From NCBI GenBank assembly GCA_964457545.1, contig CAYWEN010000004.1, positions 62,001 to 126,000 on the forward strand: a DNA stretch of 64,000 nt, written 5' to 3'. Made by a program: the position numbers and the translations under genes. Shown here in pieces: positions 36,472-45,288 of the stretch. This DNA comes from JAGGTJ01 sp964457545. GTDB lineage: Bacteria > Desulfobacterota > DSM-4660 > Desulfatiglandales > Desulfatiglandaceae. Each line of letters starts with the position of its first letter. Position 1 is the first letter of the stretch. The notes under the pieces were generated by a model, which saw only the letters and a program-made list of their open reading frames with translations, had not been told where the DNA came from and searched no databases.

Positions 36472-36873
36472 AGATCAGGTTATTGGAAAAAGAAGAAGGA
36501 GATGTTTTATCAGAATTTTGACATGGTGTCCTGGCAAGCAGGGCCTGTCAAGGCAATCTGCTTGACACATATCTTTATGAAAACTATTCTTTTTACTGTA
36601 AGAATACCTTTGCCCATGCTGTCCCGGGCTTACGCTGTCTTTGCTTTTTTTGAAATAATATTGATTTGCATCCATAAATGGAAGTTTTTGGATAAGATCA
36701 AGCAAATCAGGGGATTATGCGGAAGCGTACAAACGTCTATCAGGGAATCCCGCAGATTGATACCAGGATTGTGCAAAAAGCCCATTTACAGATTGTAAAC
36801 CTGTTGGTGTCCACGGTCCTTGCGTATGGACACCACATTAACATAAGACTTTGACATATTTAAGGTATAACCA
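36472..36873. other. Intergenic region downstream of the HExxH gene
   Basis: About 400 bases; no supported gene. The right part holds a full R1 repeat (36671-36794). Confidence 0.5.
36671..36794 (-). repeat. R1 repeat, full copy (inverted orientation)
   Basis: 124 bases. Read as reverse complement it runs from TCTGTAAATGGGCTTTTTGC through CAATCCTGGTATCAATCTGC, GGGATTCCCTGA and CCCTGATTTGCTTGATC to ACTTCCATTTATGGA, matching the copy at 54043 along its length. Its ends are mutual inverted repeats (ATAAATGGAAGTTTTTGG versus GTAAATGGGCTTTTTGC). It closes the right side of the island with the RAYT remnant and the HExxH gene. Confidence 0.75.
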
Positions 36874-37527
36874 ATGGATGAAAAACAGTATATAATTGAT
36901 GAGATAACCTTGAAGGATACATGGAGGATGTTTCGTATTCTGGCTGAGTTTACAGAAGGCTTTGAAACAATGCCAGAAGTTTATCCTGCAGTAAGCATAT
37001 TTGGGTCGGCAAGAACAAAACCAACCAGCAAGGTATATAAAATGACGGTGCATACTGCCAAACTTCTTGTGGAAAATGGTTTTAATGTGATATCAGGGGG
37101 AGGCCCTGGCATAATGGAGGCGGCAAACAAAGGCGCCGCCGAAGCAGGAGGAAAATCAGTAGGCCTTAACATACAGCTCCCACATGAACAGAAACCAAAC
37201 AAATATGCCAATATCCAGTTGAATTTTAAATATTTTTTTATCAGAAAGGTAATGTTCATCAAATACGCCGTTGCATACATAGTAATGCCCGGCGGTTTTG
37301 GCACCCTTGACGAACTGTTTGAAGCAGTTACGCTTATCCAGACAAAGAGGATTAAGAGGTTTCCGATTATCATGATCGGTTCCAGACATTGGAAGGGACT
37401 TATCACCTGGATAAATCATGTCCTTTACGAAAAGCATTTTGTTTCTGATATAGATACTGAGATATACACCTTGGTTGACACACCGGAAGAGGCGATGGAT
37501 ATAATAAAAAAATCAATAGTAATATAG
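36874..37527 (+). CDS. LOG family protein (TIGR00730-type)
   Basis: 217 residues. The Rossmann-like fold signatures are SIFGSARTKP, NVISGGGPGIMEAANKGA and the diagnostic PGGFGTLDELFE near residue 138. The family includes phosphoribohydrolases that release nucleobases (cytokinin-activating LOG) and nucleotide 5'-monophosphate nucleosidases. The bacterial role is often nucleotide salvage or unknown. Single gene; the R1 repeat ends 79 bases upstream of it. Confidence 0.88.
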   Translation: MDEKQYIIDEITLKDTWRMFRILAEFTEGFETMPEVYPAVSIFGSARTKPTSKVYKMTVHTAKLLVENGFNVISGGGPGIMEAANKGAAEAGGKSVGLNIQLPHEQKPNKYANIQLNFKYFFIRKVMFIKYAVAYIVMPGGFGTLDELFEAVTLIQTKRIKRFPIIMIGSRHWKGLITWINHVLYEKHFVSDIDTEIYTLVDTPEEAMDIIKKSIVI

Positions 37528-37700
37528 CCTTTTGTGGTTTTTCCGAAGTTGTTATATTTGCTTTTGCCGGGCACGGCAGACAGGTTAATATACAGTGCTT
37601 TCACTGTTTGTTCTGTTTGAATAAAATAAATCCTGCAATGCTGGTTAGTGCATGAATTTGGTCTGTGAGTGAGCACTGAAATATATAAGGAGTAAAAAAG

Positions 37701-39302
37701 ATGCTGAAAGTAACCTGCCTCGGAGCGGCTCATACAGTAAGCGGCTCATGTTTTCTTGTTGAAACGCCGAATGGCAGAAAGTTTCTGGTTGACTGTGGTC
37801 TGTTTCAGGGAGGCAGGCAAATGGAAAGCCGTAACTGGGAAGACTGGGATTTCAATCCAAAAGACATACAGACCATGTTTTTGACCCATTCCCATATTGA
37901 CCACTCTGGCAGAATACCAAAACTGGTAAAAGATGGATTTAAGGGACGCATCATTACCTCTCCTCCTACGGCCGAACTGTGCGAGATCATGCTTCTTGAT
38001 TCTGCCCATATACAGGAGATGGATGCAGAATGGCAAAACCGGAAAAACAAACGCCAGAACAAGGAGGAAATACAACCCCTGTACACAACAGAAGATGCTG
38101 AAGCAAGCCTTGATCTTTTTTATCCGGTTGAAAGGGACAAAATCATTGATATATGTCCGGGGGTATATGCCAGACTGAGAAATGCGGGCCATATATTAGG
38201 CTCATCCATACTTGAATTGTGGGTGGAACAGCAGAATGAATCTGTCAAGGTGGTTTTTTCAGGAGACATTGGCAAGCGAAATCAGTTGATAGTCCAGAAA
38301 CCCTATGAAATATTTAATGCAGATTATCTGTTTATGGAATCCACTTACGGTAACCGTCTTCACCGTTCTTTTGACCAGAGTGTAAACGAGCTCCTTGAGG
38401 CAATAAAGTACAGCGTTTCCAATGGGGAAAAGACCATTATTCCGGCCTTTGCAGTGGAACGAACCCAGGAAATAATATATATCCTCGGCCAGTTCCAAAG
38501 AAAGGGGCTGTTGCCCGACATACCCATATATCTTGACAGTCCCCTTGCTATCAAGGCTACAGAAATATTCAGAAAAAACAAACAGTGTTATGACGAAGAA
38601 ACATTGGCTGTGGTAGAAGAAGGGTTTGATCCCTTTGACATGCCCAACTTTAAATACACCCTGGACACCGCTGAATCCATAGCCATAAATGAAAAACCCG
38701 GCCCTGCCATAGTAATTGCTGCTAATGGTATGTGCACTGCAGGGCGTATAAAACACCATCTGAAACATAACCTGTGGAGGGAAGGAGCAAGCCTGGTAAT
38801 CGTTGGATTTCAGGCAAAGGGTACAACAGGACGCAAGATTCTGGAAGGGGCAAAAAAAGTCAAGATATTCAGGGAAGATGTGGCAGTAAAAGCCAAGATT
38901 TTTACTATAGGAGGATTTTCTGCCCATGCAGACCAGGCTGATCTTATCCGTTGGGTTTCCAAATTCGAATCCAACCCAAAGGTCTTTGTGATTCATGGTG
39001 AAGTTACAGCGAGCAATGCCCTTGCTGAAAAGATAAACAAGGATCTTGATCTTGAAACCTATGTGCCAAAATGGAAAGAAAGTCTTATTCTGGATTCAAG
39101 GAAGCTGTCTTTTGGGGAATCCAGGGCTGTTGAAATCGAACCGGATGTAAAATCACTCATGCTTGACAAGCTGAATGAAATACAAGAGCGACTTTTGATG
39201 CTGAAATCACGGATAGAGTCTGACAAGGATGCAGATAAACTTGCAGAGGATGACATGGAAAGGCTCAGGTATATAGAAGAGGAAATAGATGCCTTTTTTT
39301 AA
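37701..39302 (+). CDS. Metallo-beta-lactamase/beta-CASP RNA-processing nuclease
   Basis: 533 residues, AAGGAG before the ATG. MBL motif 2 HSHIDHSGRIP, motif 3 NAGHILGSSILELW and motif 4 with SGDIG; the beta-CASP insertion (FAVERTQEIIYILGQF...PIYLDSPLA...ANGMCTAGRIKHHL) follows; the RMMBL end has VKAKIFTIGGFSAHADQADL. These proteins are zinc-dependent RNA endo/exonucleases like CPSF-73/YSH1-type or RNase J-like enzymes in bacteria. The C-terminal 70 residues form a coiled coil (DKLNEIQERLLMLKSRI). It ends before a bidirectional terminator shared with the cold-shock gene. Confidence 0.88.
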   Translation: MLKVTCLGAAHTVSGSCFLVETPNGRKFLVDCGLFQGGRQMESRNWEDWDFNPKDIQTMFLTHSHIDHSGRIPKLVKDGFKGRIITSPPTAELCEIMLLDSAHIQEMDAEWQNRKNKRQNKEEIQPLYTTEDAEASLDLFYPVERDKIIDICPGVYARLRNAGHILGSSILELWVEQQNESVKVVFSGDIGKRNQLIVQKPYEIFNADYLFMESTYGNRLHRSFDQSVNELLEAIKYSVSNGEKTIIPAFAVERTQEIIYILGQFQRKGLLPDIPIYLDSPLAIKATEIFRKNKQCYDEETLAVVEEGFDPFDMPNFKYTLDTAESIAINEKPGPAIVIAANGMCTAGRIKHHLKHNLWREGASLVIVGFQAKGTTGRKILEGAKKVKIFREDVAVKAKIFTIGGFSAHADQADLIRWVSKFESNPKVFVIHGEVTASNALAEKINKDLDLETYVPKWKESLILDSRKLSFGESRAVEIEPDVKSLMLDKLNEIQERLLMLKSRIESDKDADKLAEDDMERLRYIEEEIDAFF

Positions 39303-39441
39303 CGTCAGGCTTGAAGACAAATATGTCTGTTAATGACGGCGGTTCTTGTTTCCAGGCGATAACAGGACAGGTACTTTTCCTGGAAGATTTGATTTTGTGA
39401 GGTGTCTGTAGAGAGATACTGTTTTTTTCTTGAAATAAAAA

Positions 39442-39473
39442 AAGCCGCATATCCTGAAAAAGATATGCGGCTT
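39442..39473. terminator. Bidirectional Rho-independent terminator
   Basis: A 12-bp perfect stem, AAGCCGCATATC and GATATGCGGCTT, 8-base loop (39454-39461). An A-run precedes and a T-run follows, so it can end both the nuclease transcript (+) and the cold-shock transcript (-). Best terminator in the window. Confidence 0.9.
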
Positions 39474-39496
39474 GTATTTTTTGATCTGTCTTTATT

Positions 39497-39697
39497 TTAG
39501 ATCACGGTTACATTGGTTGCTGCAGGGCCTTTCTGGCCCTGTTCAACATCAAATGAAACCTTGTCGCCTTCGTTCAGCGACTTGAAACCAGATGCATTTA
39601 TTCCTGTATGATGAACAAATACGTCCTGTCCGTCTTCTCTTTCAATAAAGCCGAACCCTTTGCTGTCATTAAACCATTTTACAGTTCCTGTTTCCAT
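39497..39697 (-). CDS. Cold-shock protein, CspA family
   Basis: 66 residues from the ATG at 39697, with GGAGGG seven bases upstream; the in-frame extension by ten codons is not needed. RNP1 KGFGFIER and RNP2 VFVHHTG are intact. CSD proteins bind single-stranded RNA/DNA and melt RNA structures. The 5' leader is long (about 120 bases from the promoter at 39824-39851), as expected for cspA-like regulation. Confidence 0.96.
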   Translation of the reverse strand: METGTVKWFNDSKGFGFIEREDGQDVFVHHTGINASGFKSLNEGDKVSFDVEQGQKGPAATNVTVI

Positions 39698-39823
39698 TGT
39701 AGCACCCTCCTTTTTATTAATTTTCAAAATTTCATACTCGAAGGCACCACTTTGTACTGCAGGGGTCTTTCTCGTAATGAAACTGATTCCTCATATACTG
39801 AAGAATCCTTAATTGATGTGATC

Positions 39824-39851
39824 ATTATAAGCCCTTATTTTGATAAAGCAA
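39824..39851 (-). promoter_or_regulatory. Sigma-70 promoter of the cold-shock gene
   Basis: On the minus strand: TTGCTT (39846-39851), 16-base spacer, TATAAT (39824-39829). Predicted start about 39816, giving a leader of about 120 bases to the ATG at 39697. Confidence 0.65.
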
Positions 39852-39961
39852 GCTTTTTATTTAAAATATTTATTTTTTTTACGATATTATTATCTATATG
39901 TCTTTGATGCCGTACTTTCAGGGTGACTGGGCTGGTTGGATTTTTCCGTTATCCCCTCTGT

Positions 39962-41185
39962 TCAATTCAACAAAACATCCTTCATGGCTGTCCGTATCTC
40001 TGGTATTTCAACAAACTTCATCAGGGCTTCCCACTGCTTTTTTATATGGACAATATGTTTAAAGGCATCTTTGTGGCGGTTTGTCTCGGAAATCATAATA
40101 TCAATATTTTTCAATGCCTCCATGGCATAATCAGCATTACCTTCTTTTCTGTAATACTCTGCCAGAAGTTCGGATGCGCCCCTTACCTTTTGTTCAAGAT
40201 TGTCCTTCAAAAAGGCGCCCGGATAGGGGTCCAGTTCTTCGGGAGTGACAGAGGGGACTCCAGATATTGGTTTTTGTCCTCTGAGTTTGGCCCTTTCAAA
40301 AACAAACCTGCAGATATCTTCCCTGAGCCGCATCCATACAGGATAAGATTTTGGCGGTGGCATATGTTTTATAGCAAGGAGATTATCCATGAAGAATTTG
40401 TGCCCAAACATTTTCATATTGATAAGATAATCTATATCTTCTCCTCTTGTAATATATGGATCAAACGGTATCTTGGTAAATATCTCTCTGTGAATAATCA
40501 TGTTCCCGCCAAAAACAAAGGGGGTGGGTTTCAGCCTGGGCCCTTTTCCTATTATTTCCTCAAAGGCCTTGTTCATTACATCTGTTTTGTCCCAATATTT
40601 ATCCCAGGGCCTTTTATCCTTTTTGAGACGCCAGTCGCCATTTTCCTGAAGATAGTAACCTCCTACAGCCCCTATAAATTCACCGTCAATGGTTTTGCCG
40701 ATAAATTCCTGTGCCTTTTTCATAAAGGCCCTATCTTCAAAGAGCTCATCATCATCAATAAGCACGGCAATATCAGAATCCAATATATGGGGCAGAAATA
40801 TACACATATTGCGAATATTAGGGTATCCTCTTATGCTTAGAAGAGACGCCAGATTATTTTTTTTGTTTTTTTTCAGAATTTCATAAAACTTGTCCAGATG
40901 AGAATAACTGAACAGTCGCACAGGAATATCAGAGGATGCAGAGGATATGATTCCCGCGACCTTTTCTTCAACCATTGGCTCAATATCTCTGGCATTGGAA
41001 ACGGCTATGACAATCAGATCAAAATCTCTGTCTTCAAGGATACTGAGACTTTTTATGAGCCTTCCGAGGGTGCCATTCTGGTCAAGAGGAACAGGATGGT
41101 CATAAACGTCATCACCTTCTTTGTGGCCTGCAGACTTGTTTCTTGTCCAATAGGAGGGGATCACCATTGTAATTTTGTTTTGCAT
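39962..41185 (-). CDS. GT-A type glycosyltransferase
   Basis: 407 residues. The N-terminal nucleotide-diphospho-sugar transferase fold has ITMVIPSYW, an acidic DxD-like site VLIDDDE near residue 140, and a later FVFGGNMIIHREIF...RGEDIDYLINMKMFG, which resembles family 2-type or mannosylglycerate-synthase-like (GT78/81) acceptor sites. The C-terminal 120 residues are helical. Acceptor unknown. It lies just before the hopanoid genes but is separated from hpnH by about 110 bases on the opposite side of their operon (same strand, downstream of hpnH), so a hopanoid or lipid role is possible but not shown. Confidence 0.75.
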   Translation of the reverse strand: MQNKITMVIPSYWTRNKSAGHKEGDDVYDHPVPLDQNGTLGRLIKSLSILEDRDFDLIVIAVSNARDIEPMVEEKVAGIISSASSDIPVRLFSYSHLDKFYEILKKNKKNNLASLLSIRGYPNIRNMCIFLPHILDSDIAVLIDDDELFEDRAFMKKAQEFIGKTIDGEFIGAVGGYYLQENGDWRLKKDKRPWDKYWDKTDVMNKAFEEIIGKGPRLKPTPFVFGGNMIIHREIFTKIPFDPYITRGEDIDYLINMKMFGHKFFMDNLLAIKHMPPPKSYPVWMRLREDICRFVFERAKLRGQKPISGVPSVTPEELDPYPGAFLKDNLEQKVRGASELLAEYYRKEGNADYAMEALKNIDIMISETNRHKDAFKHIVHIKKQWEALMKFVEIPEIRTAMKDVLLN

Positions 41186-41295
41186 GTTTTACCTCATGGC
41201 CTGTACATGGTTAGACATATGGCATATTAAGGTTATCTCTGGTTGATCTGAGAACACAGTCTCTTGTCAATTTGAGACCTGCTTGGTTTTCATCA

Positions 41296-42354
41296 TCAGG
41301 AATTATCGTTTACAGTAGAAATATCCGGGACCATTGGGCCCCGGGTACGTGGACCAAAAAGCGCAAGCCGCAAGGCGTCTATAGGATGAGATATCATATC
41401 ATTTACTGCCGTGGCCTCAAATCCGCTGTGCATCATACAGTTGTCACATTTTTCATTACGACCCGGTCCCCATTTTTCCCAGTCTGTTGTTTCAATAAGT
41501 TCCCTGAAACTTTTTACATACCCGTCGTCAGGTAAAAGATAGCAAGGCCTTTGCCAGCCGAATATATTGCGTGTAGGATTCCCCCATGGTGTGCATTCAT
41601 AACTTCTGTTGCCTGCAAGAAAATCGAGAAACAGACTGGTATGATTAAATTTCCATTTGTGATGTGCAGACAGGCTGAATATTTCCCTGAAAAGATTTCT
41701 GCTTGCAGTCCTTTGCAAAAACATTTCGTGACGGCTTGCGCGTTCGTAATTGAAGCCAGGAGACAGGGTGATTCCTTCCACTCCCAGACTCATAACAAAA
41801 TCAAAGAAATTTTCTACATCAGAAGCCATCATGCCGCTGTAAAGAGTACAGTTGACAGTGACACGAAACCCTCTTTTTCTTGCCTCTTTTATTGCCTCTA
41901 CTGCTGTATCAAAAACGCCAGACCTGGATACGGATGCATCATGATGCTTTCTGTCTCCATCAAGATGGACTGAAAAGGTCAGATAGGGAGAAGGGCTGAA
42001 AGAATCCATCTTTTTTTTCAAAAGCAGTGAATTGGTGCAAAGATATACGAATCTTTTAAGTCTTGTGATTTTATCTGCAATGCTGGCAATTTGTTCGTGC
42101 AGGAGAGGTTCTCCCCCGGCTATGGAAACAATCGGGGCTCCACATTCCCTTACTGCATCCACACATTCATCTACATTCATACGGCGTTTCAGTATCTCGG
42201 GCGGATATTTTATCTTGCCGCATCCTGCACACGAAAGATTGCACTGGAAAAGAGGTTCAAGCATCAAAACCAGAGGATATCGCATGTTCCCCTGTGCCCT
42301 TTGTTTCATGATATAACGTCCAACCTTGTACTGTTGGATAATCGGTACTGACAT
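41296..42354 (-). CDS. hpnH: Adenosyl-hopene transferase (radical SAM) HpnH
   Basis: 352 residues. Radical-SAM cluster C38-x3-C42-x2-C45 in FQCNLSCAGCGK; SAM-binding SIAGGEPLLHEQI; a C-terminal SPASM-like extra cysteine set (EKCDNCMMHSG). HpnH joins the 5'-deoxyadenosyl radical to diploptene, the first step in making extended C35 hopanoids. It is followed by an unrelated GT and preceded by hpnA on the same strand. The other hopanoid genes lie divergently at 43846-47422. Confidence 0.92.
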   Translation of the reverse strand: MSVPIIQQYKVGRYIMKQRAQGNMRYPLVLMLEPLFQCNLSCAGCGKIKYPPEILKRRMNVDECVDAVRECGAPIVSIAGGEPLLHEQIASIADKITRLKRFVYLCTNSLLLKKKMDSFSPSPYLTFSVHLDGDRKHHDASVSRSGVFDTAVEAIKEARKRGFRVTVNCTLYSGMMASDVENFFDFVMSLGVEGITLSPGFNYERASRHEMFLQRTASRNLFREIFSLSAHHKWKFNHTSLFLDFLAGNRSYECTPWGNPTRNIFGWQRPCYLLPDDGYVKSFRELIETTDWEKWGPGRNEKCDNCMMHSGFEATAVNDMISHPIDALRLALFGPRTRGPMVPDISTVNDNS

Positions 42355-42608
42355 GTTTTTATCCTTATTTGGGCAAACGTATGAATTGCCTTTTACTGTT
42401 TGCCTTGTTAAATCTGTTTGTTGTGTTTGTTATCTTTCCTGAAATATGTGCCCGTATCCTTATATTCAAATTCTGTCTGCATAGACAGATTGTGTCTGAG
42501 AGTCAAGACCTGAGTTTGTTGTCGGGATGGAAGGAAAAGATATGTTATGCAAACTTATCACATATTACAGAAACAGTATAAAGAAAACAATTTGCAGGAA
42601 TGAAGGAC

Positions 42609-43613
42609 CTATCTTGAGCCCGATACAAGATACCCGTTGTCCCTGAACCAGTTGATGGCATCTCTCAATGCCTCTGTGACCGGTCGTGTTCTGTATCCCA
42701 ATGTCTTTTTTGCCTTTTCTGTGGAAAAAAACATATTCTTTTTTGCCATTCTTACGCCATCTACGGTTATAAAAGTATCGTTTTTTTTAGCAAGAAGGGC
42801 AATTGCTTCTGAAATGTAGGCAACAGGCAGGACCAGATTGTGGGGAAGACATATCTTTGGTGCAGGCAGGCCAGTAATTGCAGCAATAACCTCAAGTATT
42901 TCCTTTAGGGTCATGTTTACTCCTCCCAGTATATATCTTTCTCCTACTTTGCCATGATTGTAGGCCAGCAGATGGCCTTTTGCAACATCATCCACATGTA
43001 CCAGGTTAAGACCTGTATTTACATATGCAGGCATACGACCCGATGCAGCCTCAACTATTATCCTTCCTGTAGGAGTAGGCTTTATGTCTCTGGGACCGAC
43101 CGGTGTGGAAGGGTTTACAATAACCGCAGGAAGGCCTTCTTCCCTGACAAGCCAGCTTACCTCTTTTTCTGCTATAAACTTTGACCGTTTGTAATGGCCT
43201 AACATATCGTGAAGATCAGATGGGGTTTCTTCATCTGCCAGGTCACCGTGTTCAGGAAGACCAATAGTAGCGACGCTGCTTGTGTAAACAATCCTTTTTA
43301 CTCCGGCACTTAGTGCTGCAATCATTATGTTCCTTGTTCCTGCAACATTGGTCTGGTAAATCTCAGCAGGTCTTAATGCCCACAAACGGTAGTCTGCCGC
43401 CACATGGAATATGGCATCACAGCCCCTGACGGCAATTTCAAGGGATCTGATGTCGTTAAGATCTCCATTCACAATTTCTACGGGCAAGCCTTTAATGTTG
43501 GCAGTATTACTGGACTTGCGAACAAGCACCCTGACCCTGTGACCATGTTTAAGGAGCTGCCGCAGAACCGCAGAACCGATAAAACCTGAAGCGCCTGTTA
43601 ATAAAGTGGTCAC
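42609..43613 (-). CDS. hpnA: Hopanoid-associated sugar epimerase HpnA
   Basis: 334 residues from the GTG at 43613, with AGGAGG upstream; the alternative start eight codons earlier precedes this site and lacks its own. Extended short-chain dehydrogenase/epimerase fold: TGASGFIGSAVLRQL at the N-terminus, catalytic YKRSKFIAEKE (YxxxK), and VNPSTPVGPRDIKPTPTG. HpnA sequences regularly accompany hpnH in hopanoid clusters; the exact reaction on the ribosyl or sugar side chain is not settled. Divergent from hpnJ. Confidence 0.9.
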   Translation of the reverse strand: MTTLLTGASGFIGSAVLRQLLKHGHRVRVLVRKSSNTANIKGLPVEIVNGDLNDIRSLEIAVRGCDAIFHVAADYRLWALRPAEIYQTNVAGTRNIMIAALSAGVKRIVYTSSVATIGLPEHGDLADEETPSDLHDMLGHYKRSKFIAEKEVSWLVREEGLPAVIVNPSTPVGPRDIKPTPTGRIIVEAASGRMPAYVNTGLNLVHVDDVAKGHLLAYNHGKVGERYILGGVNMTLKEILEVIAAITGLPAPKICLPHNLVLPVAYISEAIALLAKKNDTFITVDGVRMAKKNMFFSTEKAKKTLGYRTRPVTEALRDAINWFRDNGYLVSGSR

Positions 43614-43632
43614 AAATCCTCCTGAAAAAGTG

Positions 43633-43665
43633 TCCATTCATAAATGGCTACTTTTGGCTGCATTG
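43633..43665 (+). repeat. Possible R1 left-end fragment
   Basis: CCATTCATAAATGGCTACTT followed by TTGGCTGCATTG resembles the R1 left end (CCATAAATGG...TTTTTGCACA). Similarity is short; low confidence. It sits in the hpnA/hpnJ intergenic region. Confidence 0.3.
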
Positions 43666-43746
43666 TTATGTTCGGGGTTTGATTCTCGAAATGATGGCCA
43701 AACTTTTTTGTATGGGGATGAATTGGTTAAAGTTTTAAGGTTTTTA

Positions 43747-43774
43747 TTGCAAAGCTGACAGAATGTTTTATAAA
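43747..43774 (+). promoter_or_regulatory. Sigma-70 promoter of hpnJ
   Basis: TTGCAA (43747-43752), 16-base spacer, TATAAA (43769-43774). The predicted start is about 65 bases before the hpnJ ATG, with GGAG as the ribosome binding site. Confidence 0.5.
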
Positions 43775-43845
43775 GTAAACCTCTAACAGAAATTCGTCAA
43801 CTATAAATCTCATGAGGAACAAGGACAAAATGTGGAGTAATTACA

Positions 43846-45276
43846 ATGGAAAAACGGGCTCTTTTTATAAATCCCCCCTCTTACGAGGGTTTTGATGGCG
43901 GGGCAGGCAGCAGATATCAGGCAAAGCGGGAGGTCCTCTCCTTTTGGTATCCTACCTGGCTTGCGCAGACATCTGCCCTATGTGAAGGGAGCAAGCTTGT
44001 AGATGCTCCTCCACAGGATATGAGTCCTGATGATACAGTCAGGGCAGGCAAAGGCTTTGACCTTGTGGTCATATACACCAGTACTCCTGGATATAAAAAC
44101 GATGCCCGGCTGGCAGAACATTTTAAGGCCATGTACCCTGATATAATGGTAGGAATGGTTGGCCCGCACTGTACTGTTCTGCCGGAAGAGTCCCTTCTGC
44201 AATGCAGGGCTTTGGATTTTGTAGCACGGGGGGAATTTGATTATACAATTCTTGATATTGTCAGGGGCAGGCCATTGGGCAAGGTCAAGGGAATATCCTA
44301 TCTCAAAAACAACAAGGTCGTCCACAACAGTGACAGGCCCCTTATAGAGGATATGGATGCCCTTCCCTCTGTCCTTGATGTATACAGGCGAGACCTTTCA
44401 ATTGAAAAATATTTTATAGGATATCTTTTACATCCCTATATATCTGTCTATACAGGTCGTGGTTGTCCCGGGAAGTGCACCTTTTGTCTGTGGCCCCAGA
44501 CCATAGCAGGGCGCAGGTACAGAACGCGTTCGGTCAAGAACGTTATTGATGAAATGGCCAGGGCAAAGGAAATGTTCCCCGAAGTAAAGGAATTCTTTTT
44601 TGATGATGATACCTTCACTGCCGATCTGAAACGTGTGGAAGAAATTTCAAAAGGTCTTGGGGAGTTGGGTATAACATGGTCATGCAGCTCCAGGGCCAAT
44701 GTGCCTGAAAAAACCCTGTCTGTTATGAAAAGGAACGGCCTCAGATGTATAATGGTAGGTATAGAGTCGGGGGATGACACTATTTTGAAAAACGTCAAAA
44801 AGGGAATTACCACGGCACAAGCCATGAAATTTGTAAAAACATGCCGTAAACTGGGAATCATCACTCATGCAACCTTCTGCATTGGTTTACCAGGTGAAAC
44901 CAGGGATACCATACACAAGACAATTGAATTTGCAAAGAAACTTGATCCTGACACCCTTCAGGTATCAATAGCAAGTCCGTATCCCGGCACAGAGTTTTAC
45001 AGGGAGGCAAAAGAAAAGGGGTGGCTTAAAGAGACCAGTCTGGTTTCAGAGGATGGAGTGCAACAGGTGGCGATTGGATATGATAACCTCAGCGGGGAAG
45101 AAATATTTAATGCTGTTGAGATCTTTTACAACAGGTTTTACCTTCGTCCAGGACCTATTGTGAGAATTGTTAAAACAATGATTAAAGATAAAGAGACATG
45201 CAAAAGAAGATTGCGGGAGGCAAAAGAGTTTTTTTCGTTTATGTATAAGAGAAAAACGCACAGCAAGTGTGCATAA
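43846..45276 (+). CDS. hpnJ: Hopanoid cyclitol-ether radical SAM protein HpnJ
   Basis: 476 residues. N-terminal half resembles a B12-binding-like domain (MYPDIMVGMVGPHCTVLPEE), followed by a radical-SAM TIM barrel with the cluster C207-x3-C211-x2-C214 (GRGCPGKCTFCLWP). Substrate motifs include FFFDDDTFT and GIESGDDTILKNVKKG. In the Burkholderia cyclitol-ether pathway HpnI adds GlcNAc to bacteriohopanetetrol, HpnK deacetylates it and HpnJ contracts the ring to the cyclitol ether. All three genes are present here in the order J-I-K. Confidence 0.93.
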   Translation: MEKRALFINPPSYEGFDGGAGSRYQAKREVLSFWYPTWLAQTSALCEGSKLVDAPPQDMSPDDTVRAGKGFDLVVIYTSTPGYKNDARLAEHFKAMYPDIMVGMVGPHCTVLPEESLLQCRALDFVARGEFDYTILDIVRGRPLGKVKGISYLKNNKVVHNSDRPLIEDMDALPSVLDVYRRDLSIEKYFIGYLLHPYISVYTGRGCPGKCTFCLWPQTIAGRRYRTRSVKNVIDEMARAKEMFPEVKEFFFDDDTFTADLKRVEEISKGLGELGITWSCSSRANVPEKTLSVMKRNGLRCIMVGIESGDDTILKNVKKGITTAQAMKFVKTCRKLGIITHATFCIGLPGETRDTIHKTIEFAKKLDPDTLQVSIASPYPGTEFYREAKEKGWLKETSLVSEDGVQQVAIGYDNLSGEEIFNAVEIFYNRFYLRPGPIVRIVKTMIKDKETCKRRLREAKEFFSFMYKRKTHSKCA

Positions 45277-45288
45277 GGCCATACGATT

